Part shown: one piece after another, positions 1-5,754 of the stretch
How the letters are laid out: every line of letters begins with the position of its first letter
How positions within the stretch are numbered: position 1 is the first letter of the stretch
Assembly (NCBI GenBank): GCA_029880775.1
Contig: JAOUNV010000104.1
Span: forward strand, 1 to 6,930
Source of the DNA: Nitrospinota bacterium
GTDB taxonomy: Bacteria > Nitrospinota_A > UBA7883
Direction of reading: 5' to 3'
Length of the DNA stretch: 6,930 nucleotides
The notes under the pieces: generated by a model
Databases searched by the model: none
Seen by the model: only the letters and a program-made list of their open reading frames with translations
What the model was told of the DNA's origin: nothing
Position numbers and translations under genes: made by a program

Positions 1-2
1 TC

Positions 3-473
3 TTCGCCCCAGCACTGGCCGCCAGGGAGAAATTGACCCCAGAGGATGTGGAGCGGCGGATTGATTATGTGCATGGCGCCTCCATGTTGGTGACTAAAAG
101 TTGGATGGATAATGTGGGGCTGATGTCGGAGGAGTATTTTCTGTATTTCGAGGAACTGGAATGGATGAGGCGCGCAGAGGGAAAATACACGATGGCCCAT
201 GCCGAATCCAGTATCGTATACCATAAGGGTAGCCAGTCTATCGGCGACAGCAGCGACATAGGAAAAAGAAGCTATGTATGCGATTACTATTACGCTCGCA
301 ACAGGCTGCTGTTCACGCGCAAGTATTATTCCTATCTACTCCCGTCCATATACCTGATTCTTATATTGGATATTTTTAGGAGAATCTTGAAAAGACAGCC
401 AGATCGCGCCTGGATGATCGCCTCATTGCTTTGGGGAAAAAACGATCTTGGAGGCGGGCAGGATAGGCTATAG
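3..473 (+). CDS. Family 2 glycosyltransferase, C-terminal part (5' end outside window)
   Basis: The frame is open to the left edge, so the TTG at 33 is probably an internal codon rather than the start. About 156 residues remain. The fragment shows the second half of a GT-A fold sugar transferase of the rhamnosyltransferase-like family 2 type: a DYVHGASMLV segment, then VGLMSEEYFLYFEELEWMRR, in which the acidic EE/E-W cluster corresponds to the ED-x-D/W acceptor and catalytic-base motif of inverting GT2 enzymes. A later H-K-G-x-x-S is also typical. Near the C-terminus a hydrophobic stretch (about YLLPSIYLILILDIF) followed by basic residues suggests membrane association. Such enzymes add sugars to surface polysaccharide or O-antigen; donor and acceptor cannot be read from the sequence. 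The gene looks richer in A/T and in ATA/TAT codons than its neighbours, as polysaccharide genes often are. It converges on the crp-like gene with a 20-base gap. Confidence 0.8.
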   Translation, partial: FAPALAAREKLTPEDVERRIDYVHGASMLVTKSWMDNVGLMSEEYFLYFEELEWMRRAEGKYTMAHAESSIVYHKGSQSIGDSSDIGKRSYVCDYYYARNRLLFTRKYYSYLLPSIYLILILDIFRRILKRQPDRAWMIASLLWGKNDLGGGQDRL

Positions 474-493
474 CCCACTGGGCCGACCAGATG

Positions 494-1201
494 TCAGCGG
501 CCTCCCTCAATCACCTGGAATAACTTTTCTGAATCGAGGATAACGATCTTTTTCCCCTCCACCTTGATCAGACCGTTGACTTTCATTTTCTTCAGGCCGC
601 GCTCCACCACTTCGAAGGAAGTGCCAATAAGCTCGGCGATATCCTGCCTGGTCACCGGAAGAGTAAAGGAAAGCCCTTCCTTGGTCTGCTTGCCTATTTC
701 GCCGCCAAATTTTAACAGGAACCTGGCCAGCCTTTTCTCCACACTCTCCACGGCCATGGAACCCATGTTGTCCGCCAGGTCTCTTAGCTTGGCGCCCAGG
801 CCCGCCACCATTTCCAACAAGGCGTCAGGATTTATGCGCAGAAAGGAGATGAAAAGATCCCCCGGTAGGGCGCCCACCACGCAATCATCCATGGCTATGG
901 CCGTGGCTGGATATGGCAGTTTGTCTATCACAGCGAGCTCCGCCACCAGCCCCCCAACTCCGAAAATTCCCAATATGGCGTTTTTGCCGCTGGGAAACTC
1001 CTTGACCACTTTCACCTTGCCATCGGCGATGATGAACACGCTGTGGGCCGGCTCCCCCTCATCAAACAGCCTTTCGCCCTTTTTGTACTTTTTCCACACC
1101 ATTTGCTGAGCAAGCTCCGCCAAAACGCTATCGGTCAGAACAGCGAAGAACTCAACTCTCTTTAGAGTCTCAAGTTCTGGGGTGACATCTTTTGTGGGCA
1201 T
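494..1201 (-). CDS. Crp/Fnr-family transcriptional regulator
   Basis: This 235-residue protein has the two-domain Crp/Fnr layout. An N-terminal cyclic-nucleotide-binding-type beta-barrel spans about 18-125, with GERLFDEGEPAHSVFIIADG at 42-61 and the GGLVAELAV turn at 83-91. A long dimerisation helix follows, then a winged helix-turn-helix at about 182-222 (TRQDIAELIG... then FEVVERGLKKM). In the recognition helix the Glu and second Arg used by CRP to contact DNA are kept, but the first Arg is Phe. The Arg-Ser pair that holds cAMP phosphate in CRP is replaced by Tyr-Pro (97-98), and no N-terminal Cys cluster of Fnr type is present, so the effector is probably neither cAMP nor a 4Fe-4S cluster. 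The ATG at 1201 is preferred over an in-frame TTG at 1216 because a short AGG lies at suitable distance and the upstream codons add nothing conserved. It probably has its own promoter. Confidence 0.9.
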   Translation of the reverse strand: MPTKDVTPELETLKRVEFFAVLTDSVLAELAQQMVWKKYKKGERLFDEGEPAHSVFIIADGKVKVVKEFPSGKNAILGIFGVGGLVAELAVIDKLPYPATAIAMDDCVVGALPGDLFISFLRINPDALLEMVAGLGAKLRDLADNMGSMAVESVEKRLARFLLKFGGEIGKQTKEGLSFTLPVTRQDIAELIGTSFEVVERGLKKMKVNGLIKVEGKKIVILDSEKLFQVIEGGR

Positions 1202-1216
1202 GGATAAAGCCTGCAA

Positions 1217-1240
1217 ATCATTCGGTTTTCAGATAATGAT
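1217..1240. promoter_or_regulatory. Inverted repeat in the crp leader, possible autoregulatory operator
   Basis: ATCATT at 1217-1222 is matched by AATGAT at 1235-1240 with a 12-base spacer. The repeat lies just downstream of the candidate -10 of the crp-like gene, over the expected transcription start and leader. A dimeric Crp/Fnr regulator bound here would block its own transcription. The half-sites do not match the classical TGTGA or TTGAT consensus, so the assignment rests on symmetry and position only. Confidence 0.25.
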
Positions 1241-1247
1241 GAGAACA

Positions 1248-1256
1248 AGTATAGCA
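1248..1256 (-). promoter_or_regulatory. Candidate extended -10 promoter of the crp-like gene
   Basis: Read on the - strand this is TGC-TATACT, an extended -10 element with five of six bases of the consensus hexamer. No good -35 lies 16-18 bases upstream, which extended -10 promoters tolerate. The predicted start near 1241 gives a leader of about 40 bases before the ATG at 1201. Confidence 0.5.
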
Positions 1257-1300
1257 TGGAACGCAAAGAATGAATCGAAGAGTGGTGATGGCAGCGAGAG

Positions 1301-1393
1301 TCTGGAGTCTAATCGTGATGGGGGCGGACGATGCGATTGGACTGCACCCCATCGATTGGACTTTAATCCGTCATTATTAGGGTGTACTCCAGA
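1301..1393. repeat. Nested inverted and direct repeats in the crp-recR gap
   Basis: Eight bases at 1301-1308 (TCTGGAGT) are exactly complementary to 1386-1393 (ACTCCAGA). Inside, AGTCTAATCG at 1306-1315 can pair over ten positions, one of them G-U, with either of two copies of CGATTGGACT at 1334-1343 and 1353-1362. These two copies are direct repeats with a 19-base period. No coding signal is convincing here. It could be a small structured RNA, a regulator-binding array or the remains of a small mobile element; nothing in the sequence decides between these. Confidence 0.35.
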
Positions 1394-1421
1394 TACAGTT
1401 CTTCCGCCTATCCTGGCAATG

Positions 1422-1558
1422 AATCTTCATCCTGTATGGCGCTTTTGCCGCGGGGAACCCCCAGGCCACTTTCACCTTCCCATCGGCGATGATGAACACG
1501 CTGTGGGTATGCCCACCGGAGTCGAGAAAAAATCGCCCGTGGATTAAATCTTCATCCT
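1422..1558. repeat. 12-base direct repeats bracketing the crp fragment
   Basis: AATCTTCATCCT occurs at 1422-1433 and again at 1547-1558, a period of 125 bases. The right copy is the last codons of recR (Arg-Met-Lys-Ile, just before the stop) and the left copy lies just beyond the crp fragment. This arrangement could record a short duplication or an illegitimate recombination event that placed the fragment next to recR. Chance is possible at this length. Confidence 0.35.
1435..1507 (-). pseudogene. Fragment of a second crp-like gene
   Basis: These 73 bases align with 974-1047 inside the intact crp-like gene. Bases 1466-1507 differ from 1006-1047 at only one of 42 positions, while the rest diverges more and carries a one-base gap that breaks the frame. 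The conserved part encodes HSVFIIADGKVKV, the heart of the cyclic-nucleotide-binding barrel. Weak similarity in protein sense may continue on the recR side to about 1538 (LDSGGHTHSV against FDEGEPAHSV). There is no start, no DNA-binding domain and a stop shortly after, so this is a remnant. It could be a decayed tandem paralogue or a short ectopic copy made by recombination. Confidence 0.7.
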
Positions 1559-2140
1559 TCCAGACAGCGCCTTGGACAAGGTCATCTCATCTGCGTATTC
1601 CAGGTCGCCCCCCATCGGCAGGCCCCGGGCGATGCGGGTGACCATGGTCTCCATCGGCGCCAAGGTCTTTGAAATATACATGGCGGTGGCTTCCCCCTCC
1701 ATGTTCGGGTTAGTGGCCACGATCACTTCCTTCACGCCTCCCTGTTTCACCCGAGCCGCCAGCTCCGTGATTTTCAGCTCCTCCGGGCCGATCCCCTCCA
1801 GTGGGGAGAGCACTCCCATCAGCACGTGGTACACCCCTCTAAAGTCTCCCACTTTTTCTATGGAGTAGACATCATGAGGCTCCTCCACCACGCAGATTAT
1901 CGATTTGTCCCGCTCAGGGTCTGCGCAAATTCCGCATGGGTCGCTCTCCGTGATGGAGAAGCAGACCGAGCAGAGCGCCACCTTCTCCTTTACCGCGATG
2001 ATGGCGTCGGAAAGCTTTTTCGCGTTTTTGGCGGGTGACTTAAGTATATGAAACGCCAGGCGCTCGGCGGTCTTGCGTCCCACTCCTGGCAGCTCCTGCA
2101 ACGTCTCGGTCAGCTCGTCCAGGGACTTGGGGCCTTTCAT
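1544..2140 (-). CDS. recR: Recombination mediator protein RecR
   Basis: RecR works with RecO (and RecF) to load RecA onto gapped or SSB-coated DNA in recombinational repair. This 198-residue protein has the usual length and all family parts: a helix-hairpin-helix with LQELPGVGRKTAERLAFHIL at 14-33; a four-cysteine zinc site at C57, C60, C69 and C72; a Toprim domain from about 80 with VVEEPHDV, including the conserved acidic residue; and the C-terminal GLPMGGDLEYADEMTL segment near 175-190. It is the last gene of dnaX-ybaB-recR. Its ATG follows the ybaB stop after 10 bases, and the AGGG Shine-Dalgarno overlaps that stop codon, which suggests translational coupling. Confidence 0.97.
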   Translation of the reverse strand: MKGPKSLDELTETLQELPGVGRKTAERLAFHILKSPAKNAKKLSDAIIAVKEKVALCSVCFSITESDPCGICADPERDKSIICVVEEPHDVYSIEKVGDFRGVYHVLMGVLSPLEGIGPEELKITELAARVKQGGVKEVIVATNPNMEGEATAMYISKTLAPMETMVTRIARGLPMGGDLEYADEMTLSKALSGRMKI

Positions 2141-2150
2141 TAATAACGCC

Positions 2151-2468
2151 CTATGTCAATCCGGGGATCATCCCGGAGAGCCCACCGGACACTCTGCCCA
2201 ATTCCTCCTCACGGGCCTTGCGCGCCTTATCCAGTCCATCGTTCACCGCCAGGGTGATCAGGTCCTGCAATGTATCCGGGTCTTCCGGGTCCAGAAGCTC
2301 CTTGTCGATGGTCACCGACTTTAGCTGGTATCCCATGGTCACAACGGTTTTCACCTTCCCCTGGCCGGCCTCACCGTCCACGGTTTTTGTTTTCATCTCC
2401 TCCTGCGCGTCGGCCAGTTTTTTTTGCACTTGCTGCGCCTGGCGCATCATGTTTCCAAAACCTTTCAT
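2151..2468 (-). CDS. ybaB: YbaB/EbfC family nucleoid-associated protein
   Basis: This small dimeric DNA-binding protein of the YbaB/EbfC family is found almost always between dnaX and recR. It has 105 residues, the usual length. The family signature is clear: the MKGFGNMMRQAQQVQKKL start, a central beta sheet (VKTVVTMGYQLKSVTID at about 39-55), DPEDPDTLQDLI and a C-terminal helix ending in a Gly-rich tail. The ATG is supported by a strong GAGGAGA Shine-Dalgarno at 2476-2482, seven bases upstream. Known members bind DNA and influence nucleoid structure or gene expression; a specific role in clamp loading or RecR action is inferred from gene order only. A run of eight A within codons 16-18 is in frame. 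Confidence 0.95.
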   Translation of the reverse strand: MKGFGNMMRQAQQVQKKLADAQEEMKTKTVDGEAGQGKVKTVVTMGYQLKSVTIDKELLDPEDPDTLQDLITLAVNDGLDKARKAREEELGRVSGGLSGMIPGLT

Positions 2469-2510
2469 ATCATTATCTCCTCAAATATTTGATTAATACT
2501 GCGGCAGGCT

Positions 2511-4154
2511 TCACGCCCCCTTGATCGGCTGGACATCCACCACCTCCATGTTGCTGAATATTTCCATCGCCTCATTGATTATAGGACTATCCACCATTTG
2601 CTTTTTCAGTGAACGTTCCCTCTCCTCGAGGCGCCTGGCGCCGCCATCGTCACAGTTTTTTTTTACTCCGTGATACTCCACCACCACCCTGGCAGTGGGG
2701 CAGACCAATTTCCTGGCTACCTCCTGCAAGGTGGCCTTCAGGTCCGGATCCTCCAGTTGCTCCAGGCTGTGCATGTCTGTGACTTTTATCACCACCACCT
2801 CGCCTTTCATCTGGGCCGTGGCGTTATCCATGATACCCAGCAGCATGGGCCTGGCCTCTTTGAACGCCTCCAACAGCGCCTCCGGACCCGCTCCCGCCCC
2901 GCTGACGGCCATCTGTATATTCTCCGGCGCGGGCGCCAGGTTCGTTTCTTGTTCAATGGCGGGCGCGCCGCTCATGGGAAACCGAAACGGTTCCTCCACT
3001 TCTTCTTTCTCCGCCCGAGCCTGCGCCCTGGTCACTTCGGCAATGGCCTCGTCCAAGCTGGCCACGCCTCGCTTTTCCCCCAGCCGTAGCAGCCCCATCT
3101 CCATGGTCAGGTGGGGTTGGGCCGAATATTTCATGTTGCGCATGGTGTCGGAGAGAACGTTGAAAAACCGCTGCAACTCGTCGTACTCTAAAGTCGTCGC
3201 CCATTCGGTGAGTTTCGCCTTCTCTTTCTCCTCACGGCCAGACATAGATCCGGGCGTCAGCCGGGCCGCCATGATGTCCCGCACCAGGGCCGCCACATCC
3301 TCCAGGAATGCGGCAGGGTCCGCTCCACTGGCGGACACGGCGGAAGCCGCAGTCATAAGGCCTCCCATATCCCTGGCAGTCACGGCGTCCATGAGCGTGG
3401 ACATGGTGGCGTTGTCCACCAGCCCCAGCGCTGTTTTCACCTCCTCGTCCCCCACCTCCCCGGCGCCGTAAGCCTCCGCCTGATCGAACATGGACTGCGC
3501 GTCGCGCATGGAGCCTCGGGCCCTGCGGGCGATCAGCTCCACAGCCGATAGAGACGCCTTGATCCCTTCCTTCTCGGCTATCAGGCTCAGGTGATCCGCT
3601 ATTTCTTTCATGGAGAGAGCCTTGAACTCATAGCTTTGGCAGCGGCTCAGGATCGTCTCCGGCACCTTCCCCTGCTCCGTGGTGGCGAAGATGAACACCA
3701 CGAACTCCGGCGGCTCCTCCAAGGTTTTCAGCAGGGCGTTGAACGCCTCCTTGGTGATCTGGTGCACCTCGTCGATGATGTACACCTTGTATCTGCTTTT
3801 GGACGGAGTGAACATGATCCTTTCGCGCAACTCGCGAATGCTGTCGATCCCCCGGTTAGAAGCGCCATCTATCTCCATCACGTCCATGGCGTTTCCCGCG
3901 GTGATCTCCATGCAATTATCACATTCCAGGCATGGCTCCGATGTGGGGCCGGACTTGCAATTCAAGCTTTTGGCCAGGATCCTGGCGGTGGTGGTTTTCC
4001 CCACACCACGGGTGCCGGAAAAAAGGTACGCGTGTCCTATCCTCTTTTTCTCCAGGGCGTTGGTGAGCGCACGGACGATGTGGCGCTGTCCCACCATCTG
4101 GGAAAAGGTCATGGGCCGAAACTTTCTGGCCGTTACTGTGAACTTGTCCGCCAA
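2511..4154 (-). CDS. dnaX: DNA polymerase III clamp-loader subunit tau (and probably gamma)
   Basis: DnaX is the AAA+ motor of the clamp loader that opens the beta clamp; its C-terminal part connects to the polymerase. The protein has 547 residues, shorter than the 643 of E. coli tau. Visible are the ARKFRPMTFSQMVGQ start, Walker A GTRGVGKTT at 47-55, zinc cysteines C66, C75, C78 and C81, Walker B IIDEVH at 126-131, sensor 1 near T158-T159 and the SRC arginine-finger motif at 170-172. Then come domain III, a Pro/Ala/Glu-rich linker near 385-420 and a compact C-terminal domain from about 425. The start is TTG, chosen because GGAGGG (4160-4165) lies five bases upstream and the reading frame begins as in other DnaX proteins. 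A nearby ATG at 4167 is in another frame. A slippery run near codons 497-500 predicts a shorter product. It heads the dnaX-ybaB-recR operon. Confidence 0.96.
   Translation of the reverse strand: MADKFTVTARKFRPMTFSQMVGQRHIVRALTNALEKKRIGHAYLFSGTRGVGKTTTARILAKSLNCKSGPTSEPCLECDNCMEITAGNAMDVMEIDGASNRGIDSIRELRERIMFTPSKSRYKVYIIDEVHQITKEAFNALLKTLEEPPEFVVFIFATTEQGKVPETILSRCQSYEFKALSMKEIADHLSLIAEKEGIKASLSAVELIARRARGSMRDAQSMFDQAEAYGAGEVGDEEVKTALGLVDNATMSTLMDAVTARDMGGLMTAASAVSASGADPAAFLEDVAALVRDIMAARLTPGSMSGREEKEKAKLTEWATTLEYDELQRFFNVLSDTMRNMKYSAQPHLTMEMGLLRLGEKRGVASLDEAIAEVTRAQARAEKEEVEEPFRFPMSGAPAIEQETNLAPAPENIQMAVSGAGAGPEALLEAFKEARPMLLGIMDNATAQMKGEVVVIKVTDMHSLEQLEDPDLKATLQEVARKLVCPTARVVVEYHGVKKNCDDGGARRLEERERSLKKQMVDSPIINEAMEIFSNMEVVDVQPIKGA
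2630..2664 (-). promoter_or_regulatory. Candidate dnaX frameshift/slippage signal (A9 run plus hairpin)
   Basis: Nine A (plus-strand T 2656-2664) cover codons 497-500, read GTA AAA AAA AAC. The last seven bases form A AAA AAC in the phase needed for -1 frameshifting. A -1 shift, or one extra A in the transcript, leads to CTG then TGA, ending the protein at about 501 residues. Twelve bases after the heptamer a five-base-pair GC hairpin with a three-base loop (2630-2642) follows. E. coli dnaX uses -1 frameshifting and Thermus dnaX uses slippage on A9 to make gamma; the same is inferred here. Confidence 0.6.
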
Positions 4155-4201
4155 CTCTTCCCTCCATGTCGATCCACAGGTCGACTGTTATGAATTCACC
4201 T

Positions 4202-4232
4202 ATTCTAGCAGTTTGAAAGGGGAGTTGAACAA
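4202..4232 (-). promoter_or_regulatory. Candidate promoter of dnaX-ybaB-recR
   Basis: On the - strand, TGC-TAGAAT (4210 to 4202) is an extended -10 element. A weak -35, TTGTTC (4232 to 4227), lies 19 bases upstream, longer than ideal. Predicted transcription starts near 4195, giving a leader of about 40 bases before the TTG start. The TGC extension is the same as in the crp candidate promoter. Confidence 0.4.
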
Positions 4233-4272
4233 GAGATATCGCAAGACATCCCGCATCTATGGAGTTGTGAAT

Positions 4273-4313
4273 TATCCGGTATGGTACACCGCATCAGCGC
4301 CCGGATATTTTTT
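4273..4313 (+). terminator. Hairpin followed by six T, terminator-like
   Basis: TATCCGG at 4273-4279 is exactly complementary to CCGGATA at 4301-4307, followed at once by six T. The 21-base loop is long, though it could pair further (GGT/ACC). Orientation is +, but no intact + strand gene ends here, so it may be a remnant of lost DNA. A second inverted repeat, GCATCAG at 4291-4297 with CTGATGC at 4322-4328, would compete with it. Confidence 0.3.
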
Positions 4314-4398
4314 CAGTTCTCCTGATGCCTTTACCCAATTTACACAGCTTGGTCTTTTTCCGTGGCGCCCAGTTGGGCAAAGGAACCAGAATGCAGCT

Positions 4399-4568
4399 AA
4401 ACTTCGTAGTGAAGTTCTAGTGAATGCGTCTGGCGTAAACAATACATTGGGAGAAGGTCGGCCAACGAGCTGATTGAATATAACGAAGAGCGTCCACATG
4501 AGTCGTTGGGAGACCTGTCGCCAGTTGAATATCTGGTGTCGGTAAAAACCCCGGATGTTTCAATTTAG
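4399..4568 (+). pseudogene. IS3-family transposase, frameshifted 3' remnant
   Basis: The last codons before the TAG at 4566 encode ELIEYNEERPHESLGDLSP, followed by VEYLV. This is the characteristic C-terminal end of the IS3-family OrfB integrase-type transposase (YN-x-x-RPH-x-x-LG-x-x-TP). Reading back, this frame hits stops near 4410, but the adjacent frame gives KLRSEVLVNASG, which fits the preceding family segment (FNGKxRxEVL). A frameshift near 4458 therefore separates the two parts. The DDE catalytic residues and the whole N-terminal part are absent. This is a dead remnant of about 55 residues. The C-terminal match is clear; the upstream part is less certain. Confidence 0.75.
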
Positions 4569-4594
4569 TGTGGCCTAAAAAAGGGAGGCTTACA
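4569..4594 (+). mobile_element. Probable right end of the IS3-family remnant
   Basis: Directly after the transposase stop the sequence ends GGGAGGCTTACA at 4594. Read inward this is TGTAAGCCTCCC, which fits the TG...CA ends of IS3-family elements and their usual position just past OrfB. No matching left end was found in the window, so the element lost its left side and no target duplication can be identified. Confidence 0.5.
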
Positions 4595-4632
4595 CTGGGA
4601 CAAACAGTGGCAAGTTCTCTTATGCGCCCAAA

Positions 4633-5688
4633 TCAACCTTCCGCCCCCCCTTCCCCGGCCAGCTGCCCGCAGGTGGCCAGTTGCCCACAAGCCGCCAATA
4701 TATCCGCGCCCTTGCTATCGCGGATCATCACGGTGTGGTTCTTTTCCACCAGCCACTCCTTGAAGCGCCTCACATCCTCGCTGGTGGGGCGGGCGAAGGG
4801 TATCCCGGCGGTCTGGTTGAACGGGATCAGGTTGATCTTGGAGGGAAACTTTTTCGCGAACCGGCTTAAGCCCTCGGCGTCTTTTTTCGAGTCGTTGACA
4901 CCTTTTAGCAGCACATACTCCAGAGTGATCCTTCGCCCCTGGGGCAACGGGTAGACCGCCAGCTTTTCCGCCAGGGCGTCCATGGGATATTTTTTCGTTA
5001 TCGGCATGATCCTCTCCCTGGTGGCGTCGTCCCCCGCGTTCAGAGATACGGCCAGCTTCACCTTGGGTAACTCACGCCCCAGCCGTTCCATTCCCGGCGC
5101 CAGGCCCGCTGTGGAGACGGTAATCTTCCTGACCCCCACCAGTTGGTATTCCGGATCGATGATAAGCTTCAGCGCATGGATGACGTTGTCTATATTGTCC
5201 AGCGGCTCCCCCATCCCCATCAGCACCAGGTTCGTGATTCTCTTTTCATCCGAAAGCTCCCGCGCGCGGATCACCTGGTCCACGATCTCCGCCGCGTCCA
5301 GGTTCCGTGTGAAGCCGGAGGCGCCGGTGAGGCAGAAGGCGCAAGCCAGCTTGCAGCCGACCTGGGTGGAGACGCACAGGGTCCGGCGGGCGCCTTCCGG
5401 GATGAGGACCGACTCCACCGCCAGCCCGTCCTGCAGGGCGAAGAGGAACTTGACGGTACCATCGGCGGAGACCTGCCGCGATTTTTCCTTCAAGCAGCCG
5501 ATGTACGCCATTGTGTCGAGTTTTTCCCTGAACCTCAGGGAAATGTCCGTCATCTGATCAAAATCGCAGACGCCTCGTCTGAACACCCAGGCGGCCATCT
5601 GCTTTGCGCGGTAGGGTCGTCCATCCATCTGAGCTACGAAATCCGACAACTCCTTGTATGAAAGCCGCTTAAGATTTATCTTGTTCAT
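4633..5688 (-). CDS. rlmN: Dual-specificity 23S rRNA / tRNA adenine C2-methyltransferase RlmN
   Basis: RlmN is a radical-SAM enzyme that methylates C2 of A2503 in 23S rRNA and A37 in some tRNAs, supporting translational fidelity. The 351-residue protein has the N-terminal accessory domain (RPYRAKQMAAWVF at 24-36), the cluster motif CKLACAFC with C112, C116 and C119, the catalytic C105 seven residues before it (CVSTQVGC), GMGEPLDN at 158-165 for SAM binding, and the C-terminal ACGQL with the mono-methylated cysteine, here C334. RlmN rather than Cfr is preferred from overall similarity and the housekeeping context. Unusually, CGQLA is repeated as CGQLATCGQLA at 334-344. The ATG is preceded only by a weak GGA. 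It is transcribed towards dnaX but separated from it by about 480 bases of decayed DNA. Confidence 0.95.
   Translation of the reverse strand: MNKINLKRLSYKELSDFVAQMDGRPYRAKQMAAWVFRRGVCDFDQMTDISLRFREKLDTMAYIGCLKEKSRQVSADGTVKFLFALQDGLAVESVLIPEGARRTLCVSTQVGCKLACAFCLTGASGFTRNLDAAEIVDQVIRARELSDEKRITNLVLMGMGEPLDNIDNVIHALKLIIDPEYQLVGVRKITVSTAGLAPGMERLGRELPKVKLAVSLNAGDDATRERIMPITKKYPMDALAEKLAVYPLPQGRRITLEYVLLKGVNDSKKDAEGLSRFAKKFPSKINLIPFNQTAGIPFARPTSEDVRRFKEWLVEKNHTVMIRDSKGADILAACGQLATCGQLAGEGGAEG
4657..4689 (-). repeat. In-frame tandem repeat encoding CGQLA twice at the RlmN C-terminus
   Basis: The codons for CGQLA-T are followed directly by codons for CGQLA-G. The two copies differ at synonymous third positions (TGT/TGC, CAA/CAG), so the duplication is not a very recent perfect copy. 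It places a second cysteine (C340) six residues after the presumed catalytic C334. Confidence 0.85.
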
Positions 5689-5754
5689 TAGCGTTAATTC
5701 CAGTGTTGCTTTATATGGTAGAATGACTGTAACCTAATATTTCTTTTCCGGGGT
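5689..5754. promoter_or_regulatory. Divergent promoter region of rlmN and the CXXCH lipoprotein operon
   Basis: This A/T-rich gap lies between divergent genes. For rlmN, the - strand offers TTAGGT (5737 to 5732), a 16-base spacer and TATAAA (5715 to 5710). For the lipoprotein, TTGCTT (5706-5711) with a poor TAACCT (5730-5735) is the best + strand option. Both overlap, so the two directions may interfere. No regulator site is recognised. Confidence 0.35.

Noticed and set aside
465..483. Short palindromes between the glycosyltransferase and crp as a shared terminator
   Set aside because: Stems are four to five pairs with no T-run in either direction.
1182..1547. A 121-codon + strand frame over the crp-recR gap
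   Set aside because: It crosses the crp start, inverted repeats and the antisense of the crp fragment, with no motif and no ribosome site.
2418..2425. Run of eight A in ybaB as a second slippage site
   Set aside because: The alternative frame runs on without a nearby stop and no hairpin was seen; alternative YbaB forms are not known, so the run is probably incidental.
2695..3471. Long + strand open frame of 258 codons across dnaX
   Set aside because: It is antisense to the well-supported dnaX gene, has a low-complexity Ser/Ala-rich translation and shows no family motif. It arises from the codon bias of the opposite strand.
3919..4167. ATG at 4167 as an alternative start near dnaX
   Set aside because: It is in a different frame from dnaX and its product matches nothing; the bases after it serve as the dnaX Shine-Dalgarno.
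3679..4473. A 264-codon + strand frame running from inside dnaX into the IS remnant
   Set aside because: Most of it is antisense to dnaX. Only its last 20 or so residues match an IS3-family segment, so it is a chance join.
4594..4610. Inverted repeat CACTG/CAGTG downstream of rlmN as its terminator
   Set aside because: The stem is only five pairs and there is no T-run directly after it on the - strand.
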